Positions 1 through 6,062 of a DNA stretch of 8,388 nt are shown piece by piece. This stretch comes from Bacteriovoracaceae bacterium (GTDB taxonomy: Bacteria; Bdellovibrionota; Bacteriovoracia; Bacteriovoracales; Bacteriovoracaceae): the NCBI GenBank assembly GCA_023954595.1, contig JAGSHJ010000126.1:1-8388 (forward strand). The letters run 5' to 3'. The first letter of the stretch is position 1. Every line of letters starts with the position of its first letter. The notes under the pieces are model-generated. The model ran no database searches. It was given only the letters and a program-made list of their open reading frames with translations, and was not told where the DNA came from. A program made the position numbers and the translations under genes.

Positions 1-816
1 AACATAATCAATAGTGGAGACGATATTAACTTCACTCTCCAAGCTACTGCTGTAACAGGAGATGGAACCCTTATTCCAAGTATTGCGGCCAGTGCAGTCC
101 AAACAACCCTTGGAGCTAATAATTCAATCTCAACAGCAACTGATAATTCAGTGACTTTTAATACTATTATTACAGTCACTATTAACCAAGCAGGAGCTCA
201 GGCTGATCCAACTTCAAGTTTACCAATCTCTTTTGATGTTGTTTTTGAAGAAGCGATCAATGCCGCAACATTTACGACAGCAGACATTACTCAAAATGGG
301 ACGGCAACTGGACTTACTTGGAGTATTGTTAACAGTGGAGATGATACGAATTTCACTCTTCAAGCAACTGCCATCACAGTGGATGGGACTGTTGTTCCAA
401 GTATTGCCCTTAATCTTGTTCAAACTAGTTATGGAGCCAACAACTCTGCATCAACGGCTACAGATAATTCTGTATCTTATGTTCCTCCATTTAGCGTAAC
501 TGTTAATCAAAAAGGTGCTCAAGCCGATCCAACTTCTTCTTATAATGTAGAGTTCGATGTTGTTTTTTCTGTGGCCATTAATGCGGCTACTTTCACTACG
601 GCTGATATCACTCAAAATGGAACCGCCTCTGTTGTCACATGGAATATAATTAATTCTGGAGACGATACAAACTTCACTCTTCAGGCCACAAATGTTTCCG
701 TGCAAACAAATGGAACAATTGTTCCTAGTATTGCTGCTGACCTTGTTCAAACAAGTGGAGGATCAAATAATCTTATTTCAACAAGTACCGACAATTCAGT
801 TCAATTTAATTTTGCG
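1..816 (+). repeat. Tandem Ig-like repeats of about 321-327 bp (one partial, two complete)
   Basis: The partial unit covers 1 to about 168, the next about 169-489, and the last about 490-816. The third unit is two residues longer because of an insertion in the strand after LQAT (VSVQTNGT versus ITVDGT). The protein sequence is much more alike than the DNA, where third codon positions have drifted, so the array is old and not a recent duplication. More units probably lie upstream of the window. Confidence 0.85.
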
Positions 817-1134
817 ACTGTTCTCGCTTGGAGTGTAACCAGCTATGACTTTGGAACTCCAGGGGCCAATGTCAGTCAGAGATTTACGGTCACAAATATT
901 GGCTCTGTAACCTCCGGAACAATGGCTATTACAAGGTCTTCAGGGAATGGAGCCAAGTGGTCTATTCTTAATGATTTTTGTACAAGTACATTAGTTCCAA
1001 CCGAAAGTTGTACTGTTGATGTTGAATACAAAGGTGCAGGTAACCCTTCAGGTAATCATGCAGCAACTTTCCAAGCATCCGATGGAATTGTAAATGCTAT
1101 TCCTGACCTAAGTTGCACAGGGGTCACACCATGA
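1..1134 (+). CDS. Large extracellular Ig-like repeat protein (adhesin-like), 5' end outside the window
   Basis: The reading frame is open from the first base and ends at the TGA at 1132-1134, so only the C-terminal 377 residues are visible. They comprise the end of one repeat, two full repeats of about 107-109 residues, and a different C-terminal domain (about 814-1131). The repeats carry motifs such as QADPTSS, FDVVF, TFTTADITQNGTA, NSGDDTNFTLQAT and STxTDNSV. They resemble bacterial Ig-like (Big) repeats of surface proteins. The last domain has three Cys in a FCTSTLVPTESCTVDVEY context and a final LSCTG, like the ASH / choice-of-anchor D beta-sandwich fold. No membrane anchor or sortase signal is seen at the C-terminus. 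A role in adhesion or as a surface stalk is inference. The next gene overlaps the stop by ATGA, so the two are probably co-translated. Confidence 0.85.
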   Translation, partial: NIINSGDDINFTLQATAVTGDGTLIPSIAASAVQTTLGANNSISTATDNSVTFNTIITVTINQAGAQADPTSSLPISFDVVFEEAINAATFTTADITQNGTATGLTWSIVNSGDDTNFTLQATAITVDGTVVPSIALNLVQTSYGANNSASTATDNSVSYVPPFSVTVNQKGAQADPTSSYNVEFDVVFSVAINAATFTTADITQNGTASVVTWNIINSGDDTNFTLQATNVSVQTNGTIVPSIAADLVQTSGGSNNLISTSTDNSVQFNFATVLAWSVTSYDFGTPGANVSQRFTVTNIGSVTSGTMAITRSSGNGAKWSILNDFCTSTLVPTESCTVDVEYKGAGNPSGNHAATFQASDGIVNAIPDLSCTGVTP

Positions 1135-1985
1135 TAAGGAAAAATATGAAAAATGGATTATTCATTTTGCTTCTCTTTATGAGCTCTAATCTCTTAGCTA
1201 ATCAAGCAGAGATAGATACATGTAACTCTCAAGCCCAGTTGTATGGTCAACCCTCTGGAGGTTCACAAATCAACGGTACTTGTTACGATTTATTTAACTC
1301 TTCTGCTGAGTTAAAAAATAAAGATATTAGTGAAGATTCTAGTTTAGAAGTTTTTGGTCACGGAAATATTATTTTTACTCGTTATTTTGATGGGACACTA
1401 ACACATAAATATAATCATGCAGGAGATCAAACGAGACTTGATGGAACTATCCATCACCTCCATTTAGATGTAACCAATAATAGAATCATTGGTTTGATTG
1501 GAAATACGAAGGCCATTTATACATGGAAAATTAATGAAGGAGGGAATCTTGCTCCGACAGGACGACTCACAAATACTACTGCCATAGACTCAGCAACCGC
1601 AGTATCCTTAGATGAAGTTAATGCTCAGTTAATTGTTATTCACAGTGCTGATGCCAAATTAACTTTCTATAACCAGCTTGCCTGTGTTGACGGAAAGTCC
1701 ATAGAACATCAATTTGATATTAAAAGAACTCTATCAGGAGCGAACACAAACTTTGTCACACCTGTAGATGCGATAGTTTCAACTTCTAGAAGTGAGCTTT
1801 ATGTTATTGACTCAAACTTAAATCAAATCCTTGTCTTCAATGCCAATGCATCAGGTGATGTTGCACCAATCAGAAGTATAGATGTCACAGGACTGGGAAC
1901 GGTTGTAAAAATTGATTATTTACCAACTTCGGATAAGCTCAAAGTAACAGATAGCACTGGAACTTCCGCTGAGTTTAATCCATAA
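1131..1985 (+). CDS. Secreted beta-propeller-like protein of unknown function
   Basis: The ATG at 1131 overlaps the upstream stop (ATGA). An in-frame ATG at 1146, preceded by TAAGGA at 1135-1140, is equally or more plausible and gives the cleaner signal peptide MKNGLFILLLFMSSNLLA. The mature part begins NQAE and has two Cys within about 20 residues. From about residue 75 onward it has repeated strand patterns ending in phrases such as AIYTWKINEGGNLAP and ELYVIDSNLNQILVFNANA followed by GDVAPIRSI. These resemble NHL/YncE-type propeller blades (a D-x-x-N-x-x-I-x-V-F pattern). Only about four blade-like stretches fit into 284 residues, so the propeller may be incomplete or may pair with another chain. 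Its place directly behind the Ig-repeat gene suggests joint work at the cell surface (inference). Its 3' end overlaps the opposing gene by 11 bp. Confidence 0.75.
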   Translation: MIRKNMKNGLFILLLFMSSNLLANQAEIDTCNSQAQLYGQPSGGSQINGTCYDLFNSSAELKNKDISEDSSLEVFGHGNIIFTRYFDGTLTHKYNHAGDQTRLDGTIHHLHLDVTNNRIIGLIGNTKAIYTWKINEGGNLAPTGRLTNTTAIDSATAVSLDEVNAQLIVIHSADAKLTFYNQLACVDGKSIEHQFDIKRTLSGANTNFVTPVDAIVSTSRSELYVIDSNLNQILVFNANASGDVAPIRSIDVTGLGTVVKIDYLPTSDKLKVTDSTGTSAEFNP

Positions 1986-2505
1986 CCTTTTGGCCCATCA
2001 AACAAGCGTCCTTACTCTTTAAGGCCTTACAAGATCTCTCTAAGATCTTTATTGAATAGTCAGTATCACCTTTCCAAAAATGATAAACAATATTACAAAA
2101 AGGAGCGAAAGATCGCTCCATACAGTAATGATTTGTGATGGCCTTCGCAATTATTGGGTCATTCCCTTCTCTATCGATAAGATTCTTTACTAAATCTGCA
2201 CATCTAGTTGCTTTAACTTTATCATTTAAATTATCTTCACATTTTTTCCAAAACTCATCAGCAAACTCACTCGCTCCATCAAGTTTATAAGTTTTATAAT
2301 AAAGTTTTGTTATAGGATGGCGAATTTCCATATCTTCTACGAGAGCCGCATTGGCAACATCAGCCTTTCTCATTCCGGGAAAATATTCTTTGATGTTGTT
2401 ACGGTTTAAATAAAGAAAGAGAAGCACAAATATCAAAAATGGCCACATGGAGATTTTTAATTGTTTAGGGCGGGTCTTAAAGTCCCTTTGATGATCTTTT
2501 CTCAT
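1975..2505 (-). CDS. Single-pass membrane protein with a six-cysteine periplasmic domain
   Basis: The protein has 176 residues. A basic N-terminus (about 19 residues, many K/R) is followed by one hydrophobic segment at about 20-33, so the rest should lie in the periplasm. The exported part has Cys at 89, 102, 128, 137, 159 and 168, arranged as three pairs (C-x12-C, C-x8-C, C-x8-C) spaced about 31-39 residues apart. The last pair (SCKALKSKDACLMGQ) resembles Sel1/Hcp-type helical repeats with disulfide-bridged helices, though similarity is too weak to assign the family. No Shine-Dalgarno site precedes the ATG. A -10 box lies only 6 nt upstream, suggesting a leaderless mRNA. The gene lies 36 bp downstream of the flagellin on the same strand, so read-through is also possible. 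Function unknown. Confidence 0.75.
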   Translation of the reverse strand: MRKDHQRDFKTRPKQLKISMWPFLIFVLLFLYLNRNNIKEYFPGMRKADVANAALVEDMEIRHPITKLYYKTYKLDGASEFADEFWKKCEDNLNDKVKATRCADLVKNLIDREGNDPIIAKAITNHYCMERSFAPFCNIVYHFWKGDTDYSIKILERSCKALKSKDACLMGQKVMD

Positions 2506-2511
2506 AGTAAT

Positions 2512-2540
2512 ATTATCGTAAAAAGCTACGGTTAAAACAA
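2512..2540 (-). promoter_or_regulatory. Candidate sigma-70 promoter, probably giving a leaderless mRNA
   Basis: Read on the minus strand, TTGTTT (2535-2540) and GATAAT (2512-2517) are separated by 17 bp. Only 6 nt lie between the -10 box and the ATG at 2505, so transcription should start at or next to the start codon. No ribosome site is present. Confidence 0.5.
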
Positions 2541-2541
2541 G

Positions 2542-3378
2542 TTAGTCGTCTTTAAGAAGTAACCCAAGAACATCTGGACCAGAGTTAGCCTGGGCCACAA
2601 CCATTTGTGCAGCATTCGCCATGACTTTCCCACGGGTAAAATTAGAAACCTCTAGGGCATAATCTAGATCTTCATAGCGAGATCTGGCACTAGTGGCATT
2701 GAGTTTTTGATTTTCAAGGTTACTTGATGCACTCGTCAGTCTTGACTGCAGAGAACCTAGCTTCGCCCTTGAGCTCGAAACCTCTTTAAGTGCATAATCA
2801 ATTTTATCGATTGAAGAAATTGATGAGATATGGGTAGAAAGAGAGGCATCAAAGATCCCTAGAGCGTCAAGGGTTTGAACCATTTCTACCATGTTAAGCT
2901 CAATTACATCATCTTTAGAACCAGAGGTGCCGACCTGAATTTCAAGCTTTTCAATAGAGGCATCAAAGAACTTGTTTTTCATAAAGCGAACGCTGTCTGC
3001 ATTTCTAGCTACTTCATCCTTTAACTGCTCGAATTCCTGTCCAAGATAGCTTCTTTCGGTACTTCCTACGGTATCTGTTGCTGCTTGGATATTAAGTTCG
3101 CGCATACGGGAGAGAATGCTTTGAACTTCAGAAAGACCACCCTCGGCCACTTGGACCATAGAGACGGCATTATTAGTATTTCTAATAGCTTGCGAAAAAG
3201 ATTTAACTTGGGAATTAAGTTTTGAGGCGATAGAGAGTCCTGCTGCATCATCTGAAGCTTTGGTAATTCTCTTGCCGGACGACATCTTCTCAACTGAAGA
3301 CGACACCTTTTCGGTGTTTTCTTTTAAATTTTTGTGTCCGACAAGTGCAGCAATGTTAACGCTTGTACTTGTTTTCAA
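2542..3378 (-). CDS. fliC: Flagellin, compact form without a D2/D3 insert
   Basis: This is the filament subunit exported by the flagellar type III apparatus. The N-terminal D0/D1 region has SSGKRITKASDDAAGLSIA, RNTNNAVSMVQVAEGGL and SRMRELNIQAA. The C-terminal region has LGSLQSRL, a SRYEDLDYALE segment and VVAQANSGP. Between them is only a short variable part, giving about 278 residues. I chose TTG 3378 as start because it puts exactly 32 residues before the SSG motif, the same as E. coli FliC without gaps, and leaves GGGAGAG upstream. GTG 3396 in the same frame would add six residues (MGEFAI) and uses up that ribosome site. The chain ends LLLKDD, an acidic extension past the usual LL[R/G] end. 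No cysteine is present. A sigma-28-type promoter lies directly upstream. The lack of nearby flagellar genes suggests a dispersed flagellin copy. Confidence 0.93.
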   Translation of the reverse strand: MKTSTSVNIAALVGHKNLKENTEKVSSSVEKMSSGKRITKASDDAAGLSIASKLNSQVKSFSQAIRNTNNAVSMVQVAEGGLSEVQSILSRMRELNIQAATDTVGSTERSYLGQEFEQLKDEVARNADSVRFMKNKFFDASIEKLEIQVGTSGSKDDVIELNMVEMVQTLDALGIFDASLSTHISSISSIDKIDYALKEVSSSRAKLGSLQSRLTSASSNLENQKLNATSARSRYEDLDYALEVSNFTRGKVMANAAQMVVAQANSGPDVLGLLLKDD

Positions 3379-3387
3379 AATAGCAAA

Positions 3388-3394
3388 CTCTCCC
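3388..3394 (-). promoter_or_regulatory. Ribosome binding site deciding the flagellin start
   Basis: GGGAGAG on the minus strand ends 9 nt before the TTG at 3378. It would be inside the coding sequence if the GTG at 3396 were used. The gap is a little long, so an unusual ATT at 3381 cannot be excluded. Confidence 0.5.
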
Positions 3395-3401
3395 ACTCAA
3401 C

Positions 3402-3424
3402 TATTCGGCAGAAATAACCGAATA
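3402..3424 (-). repeat. 7-bp inverted repeat overlapping the flagellin -10 element
   Basis: TATTCGG at 3402-3408 and CCGAATA at 3418-3424 are perfect inverted copies around a 9-nt spacer, and one arm is almost the whole -10 element. It could be a regulator site or merely a by-product of the promoter motif. A repeat of this size is expected a few times by chance in 8 kb. Confidence 0.35.
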
Positions 3425-3429
3425 CTTTA
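3402..3429 (-). promoter_or_regulatory. Sigma-28 (FliA)-type flagellin promoter
   Basis: On the minus strand TAAAGTAT (3422-3429) and GCCGAATA (3402-3409) match the FliA consensus TAAA(GTTT)/GCCGATAA. There are 16 bp between TAAA and GCCG, against the usual 15. The expected start of transcription is near 3395, giving a leader of about 16-18 nt with the GGGAGAG site at its 5' end. This is the class of promoter expected for a late flagellar gene. Confidence 0.7.
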
Positions 3430-3451
3430 GTCGGTTTTCGAGCGCAACACG

Positions 3452-3480
3452 TTGTTTTTATGGCAATTTTTCTTTACAAT
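3452..3480 (+). promoter_or_regulatory. Candidate sigma-70 promoter for the outer-membrane gene
   Basis: TTGTTT (3452-3457), a 17-bp spacer and TACAAT (3475-3480). It would give a leader of about 56 nt for the gene starting at 3543. It competes with the extended -10 box at 3528-3536 as the main promoter. Confidence 0.4.
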
Positions 3481-3527
3481 TAAGAATATCAGGCAATCCT
3501 GACCAAACTGCTATTTTCTGGCCGACA

Positions 3528-3536
3528 TGTTAAAAT
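3528..3536 (+). promoter_or_regulatory. Extended -10 promoter next to the start codon (leaderless candidate)
   Basis: TG, one base, then TAAAAT (3531-3536) forms an extended -10 element. Exactly 6 nt (CTTGAA) separate it from the ATG at 3543, and no Shine-Dalgarno site is present before that ATG. Confidence 0.45.
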
Positions 3537-3542
3537 CTTGAA

Positions 3543-4295
3543 ATGAAGACCAACGGTCACAGTGAAACATATTTTATTTATTTCTTTTTTGTATTTTTTT
3601 GTACTCAGGAAGTCTTTGCGGCCAAACTTCCTTCTCGCTCTAGGTACGAACTCACCGTTGGCTATGCGACTACTAAATTTAAAGAAGAGAGAAATTTTGG
3701 TTCAGTTATACCAGAGGCCCAAAAGCAAACGGGTCTTGATTACGCTTTCACTTGGCAGCTATTTTTAATTCCACCTTGGTTTGATATGGAGTTAAAAGCA
3801 GAACTGACAGATGGTTCTCAAAGTACAACAGATCCAACTGGTCACCAACTCAAGTGGACAGAGCTCACGGCCAAAACAGGTTTTACCTTTCCCCTTCTTT
3901 TTGAAAGATTTGGATTTAGAATTGCCGCAGAATATTTCTATTTGAAAAATATGGATCCTTGGGATCAGTTCTCACTTCAATTCAATAATGCAACTCAAGT
4001 TTATCCAGAGTTTGTATTCTTTCCGACTGGGTATCACACAGATATAAATTACAATTTTTACTTAAAAAAACCTTTAGTGAATGTAAATTACGACGGAGAT
4101 GAGCTTTCGACCGGTGTTGTTTTTTACATTCCTCTTGGTGGAAAATCGGGTCTAAAGTATCCGCTCTACACCTATCAAAAAGCACTAATATTTAGAATCG
4201 ACTACACAAAGTTGGATATAAACTTAGGTTCACCGTCTCGCTACAATCATTATTCTCTCGAGAGAACAACAGTCTCAATCGGCTTTAATTTCTAA
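3543..4295 (+). CDS. Outer-membrane beta-barrel protein of unknown function
   Basis: The protein has 250 residues. The N-terminus is a signal peptide with a very aromatic core (FIYFFFVFF) and likely cleavage near residue 26-27 (VFA-A-K). The mature chain alternates polar and hydrophobic or aromatic residues in many short stretches, for example RYELTVGYATTKF, FDMELKAEL, FRIAAEYFYL, TDINYNFYL and LSTGVVFYIPLGG. It ends TVSIGFNF with a C-terminal Phe, the usual signature recognised by the BAM complex. Length and strand pattern suggest a barrel of about 8-12 strands, but no family was recognised and no substrate can be named. The Cys in the signal peptide core does not fit a lipobox. The start lacks a ribosome site; see the two promoter candidates upstream. 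It ends at a terminator shared with the convergent gene. Confidence 0.8.
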   Translation: MKTNGHSETYFIYFFFVFFCTQEVFAAKLPSRSRYELTVGYATTKFKEERNFGSVIPEAQKQTGLDYAFTWQLFLIPPWFDMELKAELTDGSQSTTDPTGHQLKWTELTAKTGFTFPLLFERFGFRIAAEYFYLKNMDPWDQFSLQFNNATQVYPEFVFFPTGYHTDINYNFYLKKPLVNVNYDGDELSTGVVFYIPLGGKSGLKYPLYTYQKALIFRIDYTKLDINLGSPSRYNHYSLERTTVSIGFNF

Positions 4296-4325
4296 AAAAA
4301 AAGCCCACAATAAGTGGGCCTTTCT
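4294..4325. terminator. Bidirectional rho-independent terminator between convergent genes
   Basis: A GCCCAC / GTGGGC stem (4303-4308 and 4314-4319) with a 5-nt AATAA loop. The left side has a run of nine A (4294-4302) and the right side has CTTTCT. Read on the minus strand it is a strong terminator with a long U tract for the gene ending at 4352. Read on the plus strand, with a shorter U run, it ends the beta-barrel gene. Confidence 0.9.
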
Positions 4326-4351
4326 ATAATTTATTAATTTAAATATTTAAA

Positions 4352-4915
4352 TTATTTTGCTCTAAATCTTAAACCATTTCCAAAAGTTCTTGATCCGATC
4401 TCGTAAAGAGAAGCTGCATCAACAGCTTTACCAGCAGCAGAAGTATCGTCTGAACTCATTCTCTTTTGCTTGATATTGATTTGAAAAGTTTCAGTTGCTG
4501 TCTTAGAAAGCTTAACCGCTTTTTTGAAATCAAGAACAAGCTCCTGTGAAGTTGTCTTTCTTACTAGACCTTCTTTAGCACAAGAAGTTTTTGCATTAAA
4601 AAGACCAGAGTAAATTTGTTCTGCACAGTCATGTTGACCAGCAAGAGCTTTTTCACAAACAACTTGTGTAAACTCAGGAATATCAACTTGCTTAGTTACA
4701 AATTCAACACACTTTTTTTCCATAGAATTAACAGTAAACTTTAACGTTACTTTCTTAGGTGTCTTTGCTGTTCTTTTGATCGTGATCAGTTCATTAGCAG
4801 CAGCGTTTGTTTCTTGGTTTAAAGCACCAACATTAACTGTTTTCTTGTCGAGCATAACTTCTTGACCAAAGGCCATCATTGGTAATGCCATAGCAATTAG
4901 AATGAGTTTTTTCAT
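4352..4915 (-). CDS. Secreted four-cysteine protein of unknown function
   Basis: The protein has 187 residues. The start is the ATG at 4915, where a strong ribosome site (GGGGGAGAG) sits just upstream and a classic signal peptide begins (MKKLILIAMALPMMAFG, cleavage before QEV). An in-frame ATG at 5014 would add 33 residues lacking any export feature and is rejected. The mature part is basic and rich in Thr and Lys, with beta-type stretches (KKVTLKFTVNSM, QELVLDFKKAV, TETFQINIKQKRM). It has four Cys at 69, 87, 97 and 112, an even number fitting two disulfides in the periplasm. The C-terminus is LRFRAK. No family recognised. The gene stands alone between a divergent operon and the shared terminator, so it probably has its own promoter, although no convincing one was seen. 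Confidence 0.8.
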   Translation of the reverse strand: MKKLILIAMALPMMAFGQEVMLDKKTVNVGALNQETNAAANELITIKRTAKTPKKVTLKFTVNSMEKKCVEFVTKQVDIPEFTQVVCEKALAGQHDCAEQIYSGLFNAKTSCAKEGLVRKTTSQELVLDFKKAVKLSKTATETFQINIKQKRMSSDDTSAAGKAVDAASLYEIGSRTFGNGLRFRAK

Positions 4916-4918
4916 TTT

Positions 4919-4927
4919 CTCTCCCCC
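4919..4927 (-). promoter_or_regulatory. Strong ribosome binding site fixing the start at 4915
   Basis: GGGGGAGAG on the minus strand, with its GGGAG core 5 nt before the ATG. It decides between this start and the upstream ATG at 5014. Confidence 0.75.
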
Positions 4928-5138
4928 TGAAGGATATTTGTTCGTTTGATAACTATTGCTATCATGAAATTGAGAAAGATCACTACCTTGCTCCTTTCTA
5001 TGTAATTTTTGCATTCCCCTAAGTACCTGAGATCATTAATACGCAATCCTAAAGAAAGAAGATTTAACATAAACCTGACAAAAGCCGAGCTTAGGTGACG
5101 ATTCATCTCCTTTGGATTACAAAGTAATGACATAAATT
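4928..5138. other. Divergent intergenic region with no gene seen
   Basis: This gap separates the secreted four-Cys gene (minus) from the reductase operon (plus) and must hold both promoters. Only weak candidates are visible: on the plus strand GTGACG (5095-5100) and TACAAA (5119-5124) with an 18-bp spacer. No recognised operator or riboswitch was found. Confidence 0.4.
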
Positions 5139-5145
5139 GAGGAGA
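5139..5145 (+). promoter_or_regulatory. Ribosome binding site of the reductase gene
   Basis: GAGGAGA is followed by 6 nt and the ATG at 5152. It shows that the in-frame TTG at 5137, which overlaps it, is not the start. Confidence 0.8.
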
Positions 5146-5151
5146 AACCAA

Positions 5152-5655
5152 ATGTCCCAAATCACCATACTCTCAGCTACTTCTGGCAATAATCTCAAGT
5201 TAGCGGCAACTCTTGATGATATAGCCAAATCAAAAGGAGCTAAGACGAACTTTATTAACCTAGAAGATATGAACTTACCTCTTTACACCCCCTCAGCTGA
5301 AGAAGACGGAGTTCCCGAGAATGCAAAAAAGCTCGCAGAGCTTCTAATTGCTTCAGGAGGAATCGTATTACTGGCCCCTGAATACAACGGTTCAATTCCT
5401 CCGATCATGAGTAACGCGATCAACTGGGTTTCAAGAACTGGAGACGACTGGAGAGGAGCCTTCAATAATAAATTTGCAGTTGTGGGCACACATAGTGGTG
5501 GAGGTGGACTAAAAGTTTGCCAGGCCATGAGGCAACAACTCGAACATGTTGGTTGTAATGTTCTTGCAAGGAATGTCGTTACTAACTTTCAAAAAGAACT
5601 TAACCCAGAGTCTGCAAACGATATCATGACTAGTTTAGTGGAGCTTTCAAAGTAA
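5152..5655 (+). CDS. NAD(P)H-dependent FMN reductase family flavoprotein
   Basis: The protein has 167 residues, about the usual length for the family (flavodoxin-like fold; ChrR, YieF and azoreductase-type enzymes). The phosphate-binding loop follows strand 1 (ILSATSGNNLKLA, residues 6-18) in place of the usual GSxRxxSxN. The hallmark PEYNGSIPPIMSNAINW (76-92) contacts the isoalloxazine ring. HSGGGGL (114-120) matches the third loop. These soluble enzymes use NAD(P)H to reduce bound or free FMN, quinones or other acceptors; the true substrate cannot be read from sequence. It is the first gene of the operon. Its TAA overlaps the ATG of the globin gene (TAATG), so the two are probably translated in a fixed ratio. 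It may supply electrons to the globin, which is inference. Confidence 0.9.
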   Translation: MSQITILSATSGNNLKLAATLDDIAKSKGAKTNFINLEDMNLPLYTPSAEEDGVPENAKKLAELLIASGGIVLLAPEYNGSIPPIMSNAINWVSRTGDDWRGAFNNKFAVVGTHSGGGGLKVCQAMRQQLEHVGCNVLARNVVTNFQKELNPESANDIMTSLVELSK

Positions 5656-6062
5656 TGGAGACGACTCCCTATCAAATTATTGGAGAAGAGCCAGGTTTAA
5701 GAAAGTTAGTGAATCATTTCTACGACCATATGGACACTAATCCAAAAATGAAACCTCTAAGAGATATTCATAAAGGAGATCTTAATGAGATCAACGAGAA
5801 GCTCTTTGAGTTTCTCTCTGGTTGGTTTGGCGGGCCAGATCTTTATATCAAGAAATATGGTCATCCAAGAATGCGAGGGAGACATCTTCCGTTCCCTATA
5901 GGAAAAATAGAAAGAGACCAATGGCTCGTATGTATGAGAGTTGCCATGGACCAAATGAACATCGAAAAAAGTTGGGACGAACAAATATTTATGTCTTTTT
6001 ATAAATTCGCAACCCATATGATTAATAAACAAGAACAGGAGAACATTCCCAATGAGCAGTGA
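5655..6062 (+). CDS. Group 2 truncated haemoglobin (trHbO / YjbI type)
   Basis: The protein has 135 residues, a 2-on-2 globin that binds haem and gases such as O2 and NO in the cytoplasm. Alignment by eye with Mycobacterium tuberculosis trHbO shows distal Tyr B10 at Tyr23 (HFYDHM), position CD1 at His39 (RDIHKGDL), proximal His F8 at His77 in YGHPRMRGRHLPFPI, and Trp G8 at Trp90 in ERDQWLVCM. Trp G8 with the GHPRxRxRH box marks group 2. CD1 is Tyr in M. tuberculosis, so the His here changes the distal hydrogen-bond network. The gene starts on the last base of the upstream stop, with GGAG at 5640-5643, and overlaps menB by 11 bp. Possible roles are NO or peroxide detoxification, or O2 supply. 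Confidence 0.95.
   Translation: METTPYQIIGEEPGLRKLVNHFYDHMDTNPKMKPLRDIHKGDLNEINEKLFEFLSGWFGGPDLYIKKYGHPRMRGRHLPFPIGKIERDQWLVCMRVAMDQMNIEKSWDEQIFMSFYKFATHMINKQEQENIPNEQ

Noticed and set aside
451..750. Minus-strand frames opposite the Ig-like repeats
   Set aside because: They repeat with the same period as the sense repeats and read as low-complexity antisense of a repetitive gene.
2517..2530. Hairpin CGTA/TACG after the flagellin as a terminator
   Set aside because: The stem is only 4 bp with no following U tract on the minus strand, and the segment is better explained as promoter spacer.
3066..3293. Minus-strand frame of 75 residues inside the flagellin gene
   Set aside because: It lies in another frame of a clear flagellin, with no ribosome site and no recognisable sequence.
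4947..4964. Inverted repeat TGATA N8 TATCA upstream of the secreted four-Cys gene as an operator
   Set aside because: A 5+5 bp dyad with a free spacer length is expected dozens of times in a window this size, and no promoter could be placed beside it.
4916..5014. N-terminal extension of the secreted protein from the ATG at 5014
   Set aside because: It would bury a strong ribosome site and a canonical signal peptide inside the protein, and the added residues look non-coding.
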